Source: Paenibacillus gorillae
Lineage (GTDB): Bacteria; Bacillota; Bacilli; Paenibacillales; Paenibacillaceae
DNA length: 64,000 nucleotides
Assembly (NCBI RefSeq): GCF_000513275.1
Contig: NZ_CBVJ010000129.1
Coordinates: 62,001-126,000 of the forward strand
Reading direction: 5' to 3'
The notes under the pieces are model-generated. The model made no database searches. It was not told where the DNA came from and saw only the letters and a list, made by a program, of their open reading frames with translations. Shown here one piece after another: positions 1-7,329 of this stretch. Position 1 is the first letter of the stretch; every line of letters starts with the position of its first letter. The position numbers and the translations under genes were made by a program.

Positions 1-5
1 TTGCT

Positions 6-470
6 TCAATACTCCCCTTTAATCACGAAAAACGAACCTCGGATGGTCCCTGCCAGCTTGGACTTCTGTCTTGCAAATTTGAATTTCTCTTCCAGCTCCT
101 TAGGAACCTCCATCCCCTCAGATAGCTTGAAACCCACGGCCCGCTTCTTAGGATCATCCACCGTATACAAGACGTTGACCGCTAGACCATCCTCATAAAA
201 GACGAAGGCCCATTTGATATTTTCTACTTGAAAAAGGGATGTTTCCAGCGGTTGTGCTGCAAACTCAATACCACGTTCTTCTTTCAACACTCGTTTCACA
301 TAATCAAGCGTCTCCTGGCTTTCGCCAGCCGGTACGGTCGTAAATTCATGCTTGTATTTGTTCATGAAGTAACGGGCTTCATTCGCGCGAAGACCAGCTA
401 GCACTTCTGCTACCGGCGAAGATTCCAGACCAGCCACAGACACATTTTTAAAGTCAACGATCGTAGACAT
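6..470 (-). CDS. Unrecognised conserved-looking protein, 154 aa
   Basis: I do not recognise the family. The protein starts MSTIVDFKNV and is soluble, charged and without membrane segments. This start is chosen because GGAGG sits nine bases upstream of it; a longer frame to 521 has no comparable site. The stop codon is at 6-8. It follows the GyrI-like gene by 26 bases on the same strand and is probably co-transcribed with it from the repeat at 1046-1072. Its alternating beta and alpha pattern could suit a ligand-binding fold, but that is speculation. Confidence 0.6.
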   Translation of the reverse strand: MSTIVDFKNVSVAGLESSPVAEVLAGLRANEARYFMNKYKHEFTTVPAGESQETLDYVKRVLKEERGIEFAAQPLETSLFQVENIKWAFVFYEDGLAVNVLYTVDDPKKRAVGFKLSEGMEVPKELEEKFKFARQKSKLAGTIRGSFFVIKGEY

Positions 471-496
471 TTCCTCATTCCTCCTACTGATTTCGT

Positions 497-976
497 TTAC
501 TTCTCCACAACCGGAATCCACATTTCCCCGTATACGAGGTTATCTCGCTGCCCCATCTCAACCGTTGCATTAGGCCCGCCAACATAAGCGTAATTATCGG
601 CTGCTGGCAACGCTTGACCAAAGGCAATGCCAGTAAGCTTGCTGCTGAGCTCATCAGCCGACTTCCCCTCGCCTTTAACCACGAGGTATTGTCCCTTAGG
701 AAATTGGATCACTCTGTGTTCTTCCGGTACCGATGAATCTGTCATTACGCCAGCATAATACATCATCTTGTGATTGACCGCTTCGTTTACGGCAAAAATA
801 TAATCGTTCGCAGCAATCGCCTTTAACGCGTCAAGCCTTCCATCCTGCTCCACTGACCGCCAAAAGCTTTCCTTCTCCTTATTGATACCGGCATAATCCG
901 TGTAATCGCTTTTCAGCTCCGTTCCAATTCCCAGAACGATAAAGCTTTCTTTTTCCTCAAAGGTATACGTTGCCAT
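497..976 (-). CDS. GyrI-like / AraC-type effector-binding domain protein
   Basis: A stand-alone small-molecule binding domain of the GyrI/AraC effector-binding type (159 aa). It shows the usual pattern: a beta-rich start (MATYTFEEKESFIVLGIG), a central helix, a stretch containing RVIQFPKGQYLVVKGEG, and a C-terminal EMWIPVVEK, the family's typical final strand. No DNA-binding domain is fused to it, so it probably buffers or senses a ligand. The start at 976 has AAAGGAGCTGG upstream; the frame extends to 1051 but that stretch overlaps the promoter repeat. A degraded copy of the 5' end of this gene and its leader lies at 1598-1756. Family call from sequence pattern, fairly sure. Confidence 0.7.
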   Translation of the reverse strand: MATYTFEEKESFIVLGIGTELKSDYTDYAGINKEKESFWRSVEQDGRLDALKAIAANDYIFAVNEAVNHKMMYYAGVMTDSSVPEEHRVIQFPKGQYLVVKGEGKSADELSSKLTGIAFGQALPAADNYAYVGGPNATVEMGQRDNLVYGEMWIPVVEK

Positions 977-1045
977 AATTCCAGCTCCTTTTTTGAATGT
1001 ATTCATTAATTTGTTTATCCACTTGATAGGTTTATCATAAGCCTC

Positions 1046-1072
1046 AATCATGTCAAAATATGATACTGTTTA
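1046..1072. promoter_or_regulatory. Operator/promoter repeat, copy A
   Basis: A 27-bp sequence identical to 1730-1756. It contains an imperfect dyad ATCATGT CAAA ATATGAT (1047-1064). Read on the minus strand it holds TTGACA, a -35-like box, upstream of the 497-976 gene, with a TAT-rich box only about 12-14 bases further on, which is short for an unassisted promoter. Likely bound by the WYL regulator encoded at 1766-2734. Confidence 0.55.
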
Positions 1073-1178
1073 ACATTCAGCCAATTATTCTCTCCTACAA
1101 CTCCCTACCTAAATATTAGTGTCTTTGACAGGGAAAGTCTATCCGATTCAGAATGGACTCGCGTTGATGTCATTTCCA

Positions 1179-1601
1179 TTAGAGTCTGCGGCTTTTCGGG
1201 CGCAGCGCCCAGGAGGCGATGCCAAGTGCAGCATAAAAAAGCGGAAGAATAACATGGAATCCGCCATCCCCATAATCATGAGCGAACACATGAGATAAGA
1301 CTGCACCTGTCATTAGAAAAAAGATACCGCTATAAGCCCATTCCTTGAGCCGAGGGAAACCTGGTATGACGATCGCAATGACTCCAAGCAATTTCCAAGT
1401 CCCGAGAATGCTCGTGATATATAACGGAAATCCAATATCGGTTACCAACTCGATATTGCCGCCATATTGCATCAATTGCCCGATCCCGCTTAATGCAATA
1501 GAGAATGCGAGAATGCTGGTGACAATCCAATAAGCTGCCGTCCTTCCGATAGGACGGGATTCAACCTTCGCGATCTTTTCATTATCGGTAACTATACTCA
1601 T
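1179..1601 (-). CDS. DoxX-like integral membrane protein
   Basis: A 140-aa protein with four predicted membrane segments (about residues 22-42, 58-80, 88-108, 113-132) and the motif GTWKLLGVIAIVIPGFPRLKEWAY, typical of DoxX-like (DoxX_2) proteins. Molecular function of the family is poorly defined; some members take part in thiol or redox balance. GGAGGAATTGGA precedes the start codon. The ATG overlaps the TGA of a 22-codon remnant ORF (1598-1666) as ATGA, so translation may be coupled. The gene lies between the GyrI-like gene and the divergent WYL regulator and probably belongs to its regulon. Confidence 0.75.
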   Translation of the reverse strand: MSIVTDNEKIAKVESRPIGRTAAYWIVTSILAFSIALSGIGQLMQYGGNIELVTDIGFPLYITSILGTWKLLGVIAIVIPGFPRLKEWAYSGIFFLMTGAVLSHVFAHDYGDGGFHVILPLFYAALGIASWALRPKSRRL

Positions 1602-1666
1602 TCCAATTCCTCCTTTGATCTCCCTGTGTGCTTCCGGTACCGATGCTTCTGATCTGACGCTGCCAT
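1598..1666 (-). pseudogene. Remnant of a duplicated GyrI-like gene start, now a 22-codon leader ORF
   Basis: An ATG at 1664-1666 preceded by AAAGGAGCTGG opens a 22-codon frame whose TGA overlaps the DoxX start codon. Its bases match two separate parts of the 497-976 gene: the ribosome site and start (near 974-990) and an internal stretch (near 706-745, shared CATCGGTACCGGAAG). This is what a tandem duplication followed by an internal deletion of about 230 bases would leave. The reading frame over the second part is shifted, so the peptide is not a functional GyrI-like domain. It may still be translated. Confidence 0.5.
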
Positions 1667-1694
1667 CTTCCCAGCTCCTTTTTTTGATTTGATC

Positions 1695-1722
1695 TTGTGT
1701 TTTTACTTGATGGGTTTATAAT
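1695..1722 (+). promoter_or_regulatory. Likely promoter of the WYL regulator gene
   Basis: TTGTGT (1695-1700) and TATAAT (1717-1722) with a 16-base spacer read toward the regulator at 1766. The dyad repeat at 1731-1748 lies just downstream, where a bound repressor would block initiation, consistent with autoregulation. Confidence 0.45.
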
Positions 1723-1729
1723 AACGATA

Positions 1730-1756
1730 AATCATGTCAAAATATGATACTGTTTA
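1730..1756. promoter_or_regulatory. Operator/promoter repeat, copy B
   Basis: Perfect 27-bp duplicate of 1046-1072, with the dyad ATCATGT CAAA ATATGAT at 1731-1748. It sits between the divergent DoxX-like gene and the WYL regulator, only about ten bases from the regulator's start codon, so the regulator could control both. Confidence 0.55.
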
Positions 1757-1765
1757 GAGGTCCCG

Positions 1766-2734
1766 ATGAAAAAAGTAGAACGGATTAACATCATCATGCG
1801 GTACATCAACAACCGCGCCCATTTTACCATTTCAGAAATCATGCATGAGTTCAATATCTCCCGTTCGACGGCGATTCGGGACATTAGGGAAATTGAAGCA
1901 ATGGGAATGCCTCTGGTCGCCGAAGTCGGGAGGGACGGGGGCTACTTTGTGATGAACAACTCTGTCCTGCCCACGGTTCGCTTTACCGATAACGAGCTTA
2001 AAGCTCTTTTTATCGCCTTCATGGCCACACGCAATCTGCAGCTCCCTTACCTCAAGAGCCGCCACTCTTTAGCAGAGAAATTGCTCGGCCTCATCTCTCA
2101 AAACCAGCAAGATGATCTCGTTCTGTTAAATCAAATCCTGCTCTTCGAAGGGACCAATCCCCACAATCCTGACCTGCTCGATCTATCCGATCTGCCCCAT
2201 CCGATGTTAGAACAACTCATCCAGATCCTTCTTGAAGACCGCTACTTAGTGGCTTCCATTGAAGAAGGAAGAGAAATACACACTTATCCCATCTATCTCA
2301 TGCGCCTCTATCGTGAAAAAAGTTCTTGGCAAATTGAAGGCTTCAGCCTAGAGGAGGGGAAAAGGCGGATTATCCCTGTCGACAATCTCACCGATGTCAA
2401 AACATACTCTGGGAAAAGAAGAATAAGCAAAAAGAAGATTGCAGAACAACTAAAGAAACAGGAAGAAGCAATCAACCTGGTTATCGAACTCGGTCCCAAG
2501 GCGATTGCTCAGTTCAAAAAGTATCATCCTTTAAAAACTACAATTTCATATACGAATCCTTATCAAACTACGGCTATTTTAAAGACGTTTGTCAATGTTC
2601 ATCATCCGGATGAATTAGCCGAAATGACAAATTGGCTGCTTTTCTTAGGTGGAGATATCAAGATTAGGGAAATTCCGAAGGAAGTTGTGGAGGGGTTACA
2701 GGGGAGAATAGATGTGTTGGGAACAAGTAATTGA
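1766..2734 (+). CDS. WYL-domain transcriptional regulator (YafY/YobV type)
   Basis: A 322-aa DeoR-like regulator. An N-terminal winged helix-turn-helix occupies about residues 1-65 (IMRYINNRAHFTISEIMHEF then RSTAIRDIREIEAMGMPLVA), followed by the long helical linker of this class and a WYL-type ligand-binding domain (about 150-240; YPIYLMRLYREKSSWQIEGF), then a C-terminal WCX-like extension. Proteins of this type bind an unknown small ligand and control adjacent genes. It is divergent from the DoxX-like gene and only ten bases separate the shared dyad repeat from its ATG. The start has AGAGG upstream. Confidence 0.85.
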   Translation: MKKVERINIIMRYINNRAHFTISEIMHEFNISRSTAIRDIREIEAMGMPLVAEVGRDGGYFVMNNSVLPTVRFTDNELKALFIAFMATRNLQLPYLKSRHSLAEKLLGLISQNQQDDLVLLNQILLFEGTNPHNPDLLDLSDLPHPMLEQLIQILLEDRYLVASIEEGREIHTYPIYLMRLYREKSSWQIEGFSLEEGKRRIIPVDNLTDVKTYSGKRRISKKKIAEQLKKQEEAINLVIELGPKAIAQFKKYHPLKTTISYTNPYQTTAILKTFVNVHHPDELAEMTNWLLFLGGDIKIREIPKEVVEGLQGRIDVLGTSN

Positions 2735-3103
2735 CTCTAGCTAGCCGCTGTAAAGCTCATTGAAGATATAGCAGACGTAATTTCGATTTTTTAAAAATGA
2801 CATTTCCGTGCTACATGAGGTTAAGGATAATTATTTTAGCCCCACTTATGGTAAGGTTCACCGTATCATAAGTGACGGCGAAAATTGAAGGCACTCAGTT
2901 GAATACATGACTCCCTGCGACAGCTTGAACACCTTTCCTTAATTTTTTTGTATCAGCGATTTAACCGTTAAGATCATCTAGAGTTAGAAAGGGAATTGTG
3001 ATTATTTGTCGAAAATCTAATTGATTGAGGTATCCAATATTCCTTGCGAGAGTAAATAAAGTGGACTAATAATCCAATGATAAGCTAAAGAGATGGTGGA
3101 ACT
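2735..3103. other. Gene-free stretch carrying a left attachment-like site
   Basis: No credible ORF. The composition drops towards AT-rich from about 2750 onward. The only structured element is the rlmH-end copy and inverted repeat at 2839-2873 (listed separately). A GGTGG-type ribosome site for the 3104 gene lies at the right end. Confidence 0.6.
2839..2862 (-). repeat. attL-like copy of the rlmH 3' end
   Basis: These 24 bases match 5063-5086, the last codons of rlmH, at 21 of 24 positions. The core 2842-2859 matches at 16 of 18 and reads on the minus strand as GAACCTTACCATAAGTGG. The 3' end of rlmH (GEPYHK-stop) is the known integration site of staphylococcal cassette chromosomes. An imperfect inverted repeat lies across this copy: ACTTATGGTA (2844-2853) and TATCATAAGT (2864-2873), 9 of 10 bases, as often seen at SCC ends. 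Confidence 0.6.
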
Positions 3104-5029
3104 ATGGGCGAATATAAATATGCAAACAGCAAGTGCGCTTGTGGGAGTGGCAAAAAATATAAAAACTGTTGTTTAAAAAACTTTAAAAACAGTTCTCAAG
3201 ATGAGAATATTCTTATTGATAGACTAGAGAAATCACTAAAAGATTCTTTAAGTATGACCAGGGAGCAATTACATTTATGTTCATCGGAATTAGAACTTGA
3301 GCTCCTTAGGTCGGATTTAAGTTACAAGACAAAACAAACTATACGACAGAACCTCTTTCAATTTTATATCTCACTTGGTTTTGATAGAAAAGCACTGGAA
3401 TTAATAAACGAGGAGTTTGATATAGATTCACTCGATGTTAGGTCAAAGAATGCTATTTTAACTCAAAAGCTAAGGCTATATGTAAATCTGTCTGAAGATA
3501 AAAAAGTAATCTTTAACACGATTGATACGCTATTACTACTCGTTGAAAAGTTAGATTCTAATTCAAATGATGGGATAAATAAGAGAGGAACATTGCTAGA
3601 AATCGGAAAGACGTTTTTGCATTTCATTGACTTTGACTATCAGAGGGAAGATGTCCCATTTGAGTATATTAACAACATCTTCGATAAGGTACTTCAAAAT
3701 TTTGATAAATCAAGAGATGAAGATATTGATCATTACTTAGGCGCTCAGTCTAATAAAGCAGTTTTTTTATTAAAAAGTAACGATAAAATAATTCAAAATG
3801 AAGGCATAAACTTATTAAATAGAAATACTCATGAAAAGCTAACTGAAGGTTATATTTTAGGTGTGTCGAATAACTATAGCACTCTAGGATTATATTATTT
3901 GAGAAGAAAAAAAATTGCTGAAGCTATAGCATACACAAAAAGGGATCTATTAATAACTAAACAGTTTGGTTCATTAAGGGGAGAGATTTCAACTCTTATT
4001 AATTTATCATTAATATACGCGGAAGCAAAACAGATGTCTGAAGCAAGAAAAACTCTTTATGAAGCCAAAAAGTTAGCAGAAGTAATTGAAAACGCCGCTT
4101 TGGTGCTTCATATAATGAACCTAATCAGTAAGTTAAAAGATGATTCAAGAGAATTGGCTACTAATGGCGAGGTCATTGGTCCTGGAGCAACTTGCGTTTG
4201 TGGAAGCAATAAAAAATACAGAGATTGTTGCGGTGAGGTTGACTTCGATTTTGGTTCTATGGAACAAATCCTTGGTATGCCCAATCTAATACCTTTTGCA
4301 AAAATTGTATCCGGGGTAAAAGAAGACACAAAGCCCAACATAAAAAAGCTTGATAATATTATGAGGAAGATGAATGACTCTGATATCCGTCTATCATGGG
4401 TCGAGATTATCGAACACAATGGTTGGCATGAAATATTTGAACTTATGGATATGGCTAGCCTACACATTAATTCTGCAAGGAGACTTGCATTTTCTGCATC
4501 TACTGGTGACTTATTTGAAGAAGTTAGTAACTGTCTAGGAGCAGTAATGATAAGCGTTAGTGCACTTGAAGCATTCGTAAATCAGCTTATCTATTTTATA
4601 TCTACATTAAACAAAAATGAACTGCCTGGTTTCATTTTAAATAGAATACCATTAGAAATCAGCTCCGACCATATTTCATATCAAAAAAATGAACGCTTAA
4701 TAGATAAAGTTTCAGCCATTGGATCCCTTTTCTGCGGTGACACGTGGCCGCCCGAAAAGGGAAGTCTATGGTCGAATGTTAATAAGTTAATAACCATTAG
4801 AAATGAGTTAGTGCATTCTAAAACTCTAAACTACATTAAAATAATACCTCCCGAGAAGTCTATGCCTCCATTTATAAAGAATTTAGAAGCAAGTATACAA
4901 CTTAGAGAAGTTGCAAACTCTTGGCCACTAAAAATTTTAACTCCCAGTTTTGCACAATGGTCAGTGAAAAACACTGAGATGTTAATTAACTTTATCAAGA
5001 GCCAATATGAACATAACACGAGAAACTGA
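3104..5029 (+). CDS. SEC-C / helical-repeat / SEC-C protein with HEPN-like C-terminus
   Basis: A 641-aa protein. Residues 11-23 form a canonical SEC-C zinc motif (CACGSGKKYKNCC); a second lies at 364-376 (CVCGSNKKYRDCC). Between them are helical repeats resembling TPR (about 85-340; for example NNYSTLGLYYLRRKKIAEAI). After residue 430 comes an all-helical region with VMISVSALEAFVNQLI (481-496) and RNELVH (R566 to H571). That R-x4-H spacing is the signature of HEPN RNases. The gene is AT-rich and alone inside the candidate cassette. The architecture suggests a sensor plus RNase effector, as in anti-phage proteins, but function is inferred. The start has a GGTGG site. Confidence 0.65.
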   Translation: MGEYKYANSKCACGSGKKYKNCCLKNFKNSSQDENILIDRLEKSLKDSLSMTREQLHLCSSELELELLRSDLSYKTKQTIRQNLFQFYISLGFDRKALELINEEFDIDSLDVRSKNAILTQKLRLYVNLSEDKKVIFNTIDTLLLLVEKLDSNSNDGINKRGTLLEIGKTFLHFIDFDYQREDVPFEYINNIFDKVLQNFDKSRDEDIDHYLGAQSNKAVFLLKSNDKIIQNEGINLLNRNTHEKLTEGYILGVSNNYSTLGLYYLRRKKIAEAIAYTKRDLLITKQFGSLRGEISTLINLSLIYAEAKQMSEARKTLYEAKKLAEVIENAALVLHIMNLISKLKDDSRELATNGEVIGPGATCVCGSNKKYRDCCGEVDFDFGSMEQILGMPNLIPFAKIVSGVKEDTKPNIKKLDNIMRKMNDSDIRLSWVEIIEHNGWHEIFELMDMASLHINSARRLAFSASTGDLFEEVSNCLGAVMISVSALEAFVNQLIYFISTLNKNELPGFILNRIPLEISSDHISYQKNERLIDKVSAIGSLFCGDTWPPEKGSLWSNVNKLITIRNELVHSKTLNYIKIIPPEKSMPPFIKNLEASIQLREVANSWPLKILTPSFAQWSVKNTEMLINFIKSQYEHNTRN

Positions 5030-5062
5030 ATTCAATATAGTTAACAAATGACAAACAATTAC

Positions 5063-5086
5063 GCCCTACTTATGGTATGGTTCCCC
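5063..5086 (-). repeat. attR-like site: rlmH 3' end
   Basis: The last codons of rlmH (GEPYHK and stop), reading GAACCATACCATAAGTAG on the minus strand at 5066-5083. This is the position equivalent to the SCCmec attachment site in orfX. Its partner copy is at 2839-2862. Confidence 0.6.
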
Positions 5087-5545
5087 TCGGTTAATCTTCA
5101 CCGCTCTATACACCTGCTCCACCAGCACCAGCCGCATGAGCTGGTGCGGCAGTGTCATGCGCCCGAAGCTGAGCTTCTGCTGGGCGCGCTGAAGCACGGC
5201 GGGAGCCAGTCCCGTGCTCCCGCCAATAACAAAAGCCACGTGGCTGCGCCCATACGTGGCTAACTTATCGAGCTGGGTCGCGAGGTCCTCGCTTGACCAG
5301 AGCTCGCCATCCAGCGCGAGCGCGACAACATGGGCGTCCGGCTTCAGCTGCGCCAGAAGCCGCTCTCCCTCTCGCTCGCGCACAATCACTTCCTCCGCCG
5401 GACTCATCGTCTCCGGCGCCTTCTCATCGGGCACTTCCGTGAGCGTGAGCTTCACGTAAGGCCCGAGACGCTTGGCATATTCCGCGATGCCAAGCACAAG
5501 ATACTTCTCCTTCAGCTTCCCGACCGCCGCTATCTGAATATGCAT
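5066..5545 (-). CDS. rlmH: 23S rRNA pseudouridine-1915 N3-methyltransferase RlmH
   Basis: Full-length SPOUT methyltransferase (159 aa) that methylates pseudouridine 1915 in helix 69 of 23S rRNA using S-adenosylmethionine. The start [15 protein letters not shown], the SAM-knot stretch FVIGGSTGL (about 105-113) and the conserved terminal [19 protein letters not shown] are all present. It ends the walR-to-rlmH neighbourhood as in other Bacillales, separated from the upstream CxxH/CxxC gene by five bases. Its 3' end is a classical SCC integration site and appears to have been used as one here. Not truncated. Confidence 0.97.
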   Translation of the reverse strand: MHIQIAAVGKLKEKYLVLGIAEYAKRLGPYVKLTLTEVPDEKAPETMSPAEEVIVREREGERLLAQLKPDAHVVALALDGELWSSEDLATQLDKLATYGRSHVAFVIGGSTGLAPAVLQRAQQKLSFGRMTLPHQLMRLVLVEQVYRAVKINRGEPYHK

Positions 5546-5550
5546 CCCGG

Positions 5551-5718
5551 CTACACCACCAGGAACTCGGCGCCTTGCTCACACATATCACAGCTGCGCG
5601 GAGGATCCCAGTCCGCAAATTCGGTTTTTTCCAAGTCAACGATATCAGGCGCATCCTCATACTCGTCCACAAATTTATCAATAGCCAGCTCTACATGTTG
5701 TTTGCATACACAATACAT
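5551..5718 (-). CDS. CxxH/CxxC small protein
   Basis: A 55-aa protein beginning [20 protein letters not shown] and ending with [18 protein letters not shown] near the start and CDMC near the end match the CxxH/CxxC small-protein family commonly found next to rlmH in Bacillales; the four residues probably bind zinc. AGAGGA lies upstream of the ATG at 5716-5718, which rules out the longer frame to 5829. It is five bases from rlmH and likely in its operon. No function is known for the family. Confidence 0.8.
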   Translation of the reverse strand: MYCVCKQHVELAIDKFVDEYEDAPDIVDLEKTEFADWDPPRSCDMCEQGAEFLVV

Positions 5719-5861
5719 ATGATGTCGATTCCTCTTTCTTAGCCGTGGTTTATTAATCTCCCCCAAGCATAGCAGAATTTCCATATGCCTGTGAAGGGAA
5801 AAAGACTTCCACTCGCCTATTCCCGGCATTTCTGCACGCCAACCTTGCCATTCGCCAGCCT

Positions 5862-6047
5862 CAAAATGTAAAAATACATTTCAAACTCTCTCAAATCGCC
5901 GATTTTGCCGTTCAAAATGCAAAAGTGCAGGTGAAACGGCCAAATATAGCCCATTTCCCGCCAAAACGGCCAATCAAAATGCACTTTTGCATTTTGAGCC
6001 CCAAAACAGCCCATTTCATCTCAAACAAAATGCACTTTTACATTTTG
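5862..6047. repeat. Array of four palindromic 20-22 bp units
   Basis: Four copies of a CAAAATGCA/TGCATTTTG-type element: 5862-5881, 5913-5929, 5975-5996 and 6026-6047. The last two are complete palindrome-like units with the two arms separated by a short CTTT-like loop. Unit starts are 51, 62 and 51 bases apart, and GCCCATTTC also recurs between units. Non-coding and lacking any neighbouring cas genes. Confidence 0.6.
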
Positions 6048-6158
6048 CTCCGTCTCCACCCCTCTTATCTACTTGTAACCCTGCCCACTTCTCCCATCAT
6101 TCCTACATCCTGCATCCACACCACTTCTGTATCACACCGCCCGCCAGCCAACAACCAA

Positions 6159-6185
6159 CAAAAAAGCGCGTCCCCCAGGACGCGC
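6159..6185 (-). terminator. Rho-independent terminator of the esterase gene
   Basis: Stem GCGCGTCC / GGACGCGC (6166-6173 with 6178-6185) with a run of A at 6159-6165, that is T on the minus strand. It lies about 130 bases past the esterase stop. Confidence 0.85.
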
Positions 6186-6186
6186 C

Positions 6187-6316
6187 CCACACAGCTGCTC
6201 TTGCAGTTGCTCTTCAGCTACTCTTTCAGCTGCTTTTGCAGTTGCTCTTGCACTTGTTGCTCTTGCATTTGCTTGTGCACTTACAATTGCTCTCACAGCT
6301 GCTTTCGCAGCCATCC
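6187..6316. repeat. Low-complexity GCTGCTCTTGCA-type stretch
   Basis: Degenerate repeats of GCTGCT, GTTGCT and TTGCA units fill the space between the esterase stop and its terminator. The minus-strand frame here would encode an alanine-rich peptide overlapping the esterase stop by GTGA, but the frame runs through the terminator, so it is not called as a gene. Confidence 0.5.
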
Positions 6317-7267
6317 TCACAAATGCTTCTTCAAAAACTCCATCGCCTGCCGTTTCTGATAGCTGCTCACCTGATGGCCCGTGAACGGGTAAATGTTGAG
6401 CACCTTCTCCGACGGGATGCGGTTATACGCCGCAAATATCGTCTCCGGCATGCAAACGGTATCCTTCAAGCCGACCGACATCATCACCGGCACTTCGATC
6501 ATCTCGCCGAGATGCACCATGTCGAAGTAGCTGAGCGTATTCAGCACCGCGTTCAGATGCTCCGGGGAACGGTGAACGAATTCAGCCGCTTCCTGTAAGG
6601 AGCTGGTCGAGTTCAAGATGCCAAAATCCATATGGCACATATTCGGAATGTTCGCCACGACAGCCGCCGGCACATTGCTTAGCGCCGCCATCATCAGGCT
6701 GAGCCCTCCGCCTTGGCTATCTCCATATACGGCGATCCGCGACGGATCAATCTCAGGCTGCTCTGCCACCCATTCCAGCGCCTTCAATGCATCGACCGTA
6801 ATCGCCTTGTAGTAGAACTGGTCCTTATCCAAAATACCCTGCGTCAGCCAGCCCTTGGTCATCCCGTATTCGCTATCCATCCGGTTGCCGGTTTCGCCGC
6901 CTTGGCCGCGAACATCAACAGCAAACACTGCCATGCCGAGCAGCGCCCAGTCGGCGTACGCCTCAGGATAATCTTTACCGCCTGTATAGCCGTGGAAGAC
7001 AACTACGCATGGCAGCGGACCCATACCCGCCATGAACTTCGGCACGATATACCAGCCCTTCAACGGAGTATCGTCATAACCCTCATAAGTTACATGATAG
7101 ACATCAACCGCCGGAAAAGGCGTCTCCGTCAACACTCTCGTCCCGTGGAGCGGCCGCATCGCCGCCTCTTGGAAGGTGCGCTGCCAGAACGCATCCAGAT
7201 CCACCGGCGGCGTCAAATCCGGATTATAGCGGTACAGCTCCTCAATTCTTTTCTCTATCGCGTTCAT
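6317..7267 (-). CDS. Acetyl esterase (acetylxylan esterase / cephalosporin-C deacetylase family)
   Basis: A 316-aa alpha/beta hydrolase, close to the usual family length. It carries VVFHGYTGG (oxyanion region, about 89-97), the nucleophile elbow GDSQGG with Ser184, an acid in SVGLKDTV (Asp269) and His298 in PFTGHQ. Family members remove acetyl groups from xylo-oligosaccharides or cephalosporins; they usually act in the cytoplasm, and no signal peptide is seen here. It is transcribed alone with its own terminator, between htrA and rlmH, where B. subtilis has no such gene, so it is a lineage-specific insertion. Confidence 0.9.
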   Translation of the reverse strand: MNAIEKRIEELYRYNPDLTPPVDLDAFWQRTFQEAAMRPLHGTRVLTETPFPAVDVYHVTYEGYDDTPLKGWYIVPKFMAGMGPLPCVVVFHGYTGGKDYPEAYADWALLGMAVFAVDVRGQGGETGNRMDSEYGMTKGWLTQGILDKDQFYYKAITVDALKALEWVAEQPEIDPSRIAVYGDSQGGGLSLMMAALSNVPAAVVANIPNMCHMDFGILNSTSSLQEAAEFVHRSPEHLNAVLNTLSYFDMVHLGEMIEVPVMMSVGLKDTVCMPETIFAAYNRIPSEKVLNIYPFTGHQVSSYQKRQAMEFLKKHL

Positions 7268-7329
7268 ACGTTTTTCCTTCCCGGCTTAACCTTATGCCTT
7301 CTCTACAACTAGCCTGCCCGCTTCAGCCC

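Larger units (their letters stand above)
2839..5086. mobile_element. Candidate SCC-like cassette inserted at the end of rlmH
   Basis: About 2.2 kb bounded by near-direct repeats of the rlmH terminus. The interior is clearly more AT-rich than either flank and carries a single gene (3104-5029). No ccr serine recombinase is present, so it would be a non-autonomous (pseudo-SCC) cassette moved by recombinases supplied in trans. The two att copies differ at a few bases, so the insertion is old or the sites come from different cassettes. Confidence 0.5.
5719..6316. other. Long gene-free interval with repeats and a terminator
   Basis: About 600 bases between the esterase stop and the CxxH gene. From left to right it holds the CxxH gene leader, the palindrome array, a C-rich stretch, the esterase terminator, and a low-complexity stretch adjoining the esterase. 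No credible gene on either strand. Confidence 0.6.

Noticed and set aside
5862-6047. CRISPR array
   Set aside because: Units differ from one another, two are self-palindromic, spacing is irregular, and there are no cas genes in the window.
6132-6320. 62-codon Ala-rich frame after the esterase
   Set aside because: Low-complexity repeats, and the frame reads through a clear intrinsic terminator at 6159-6185.
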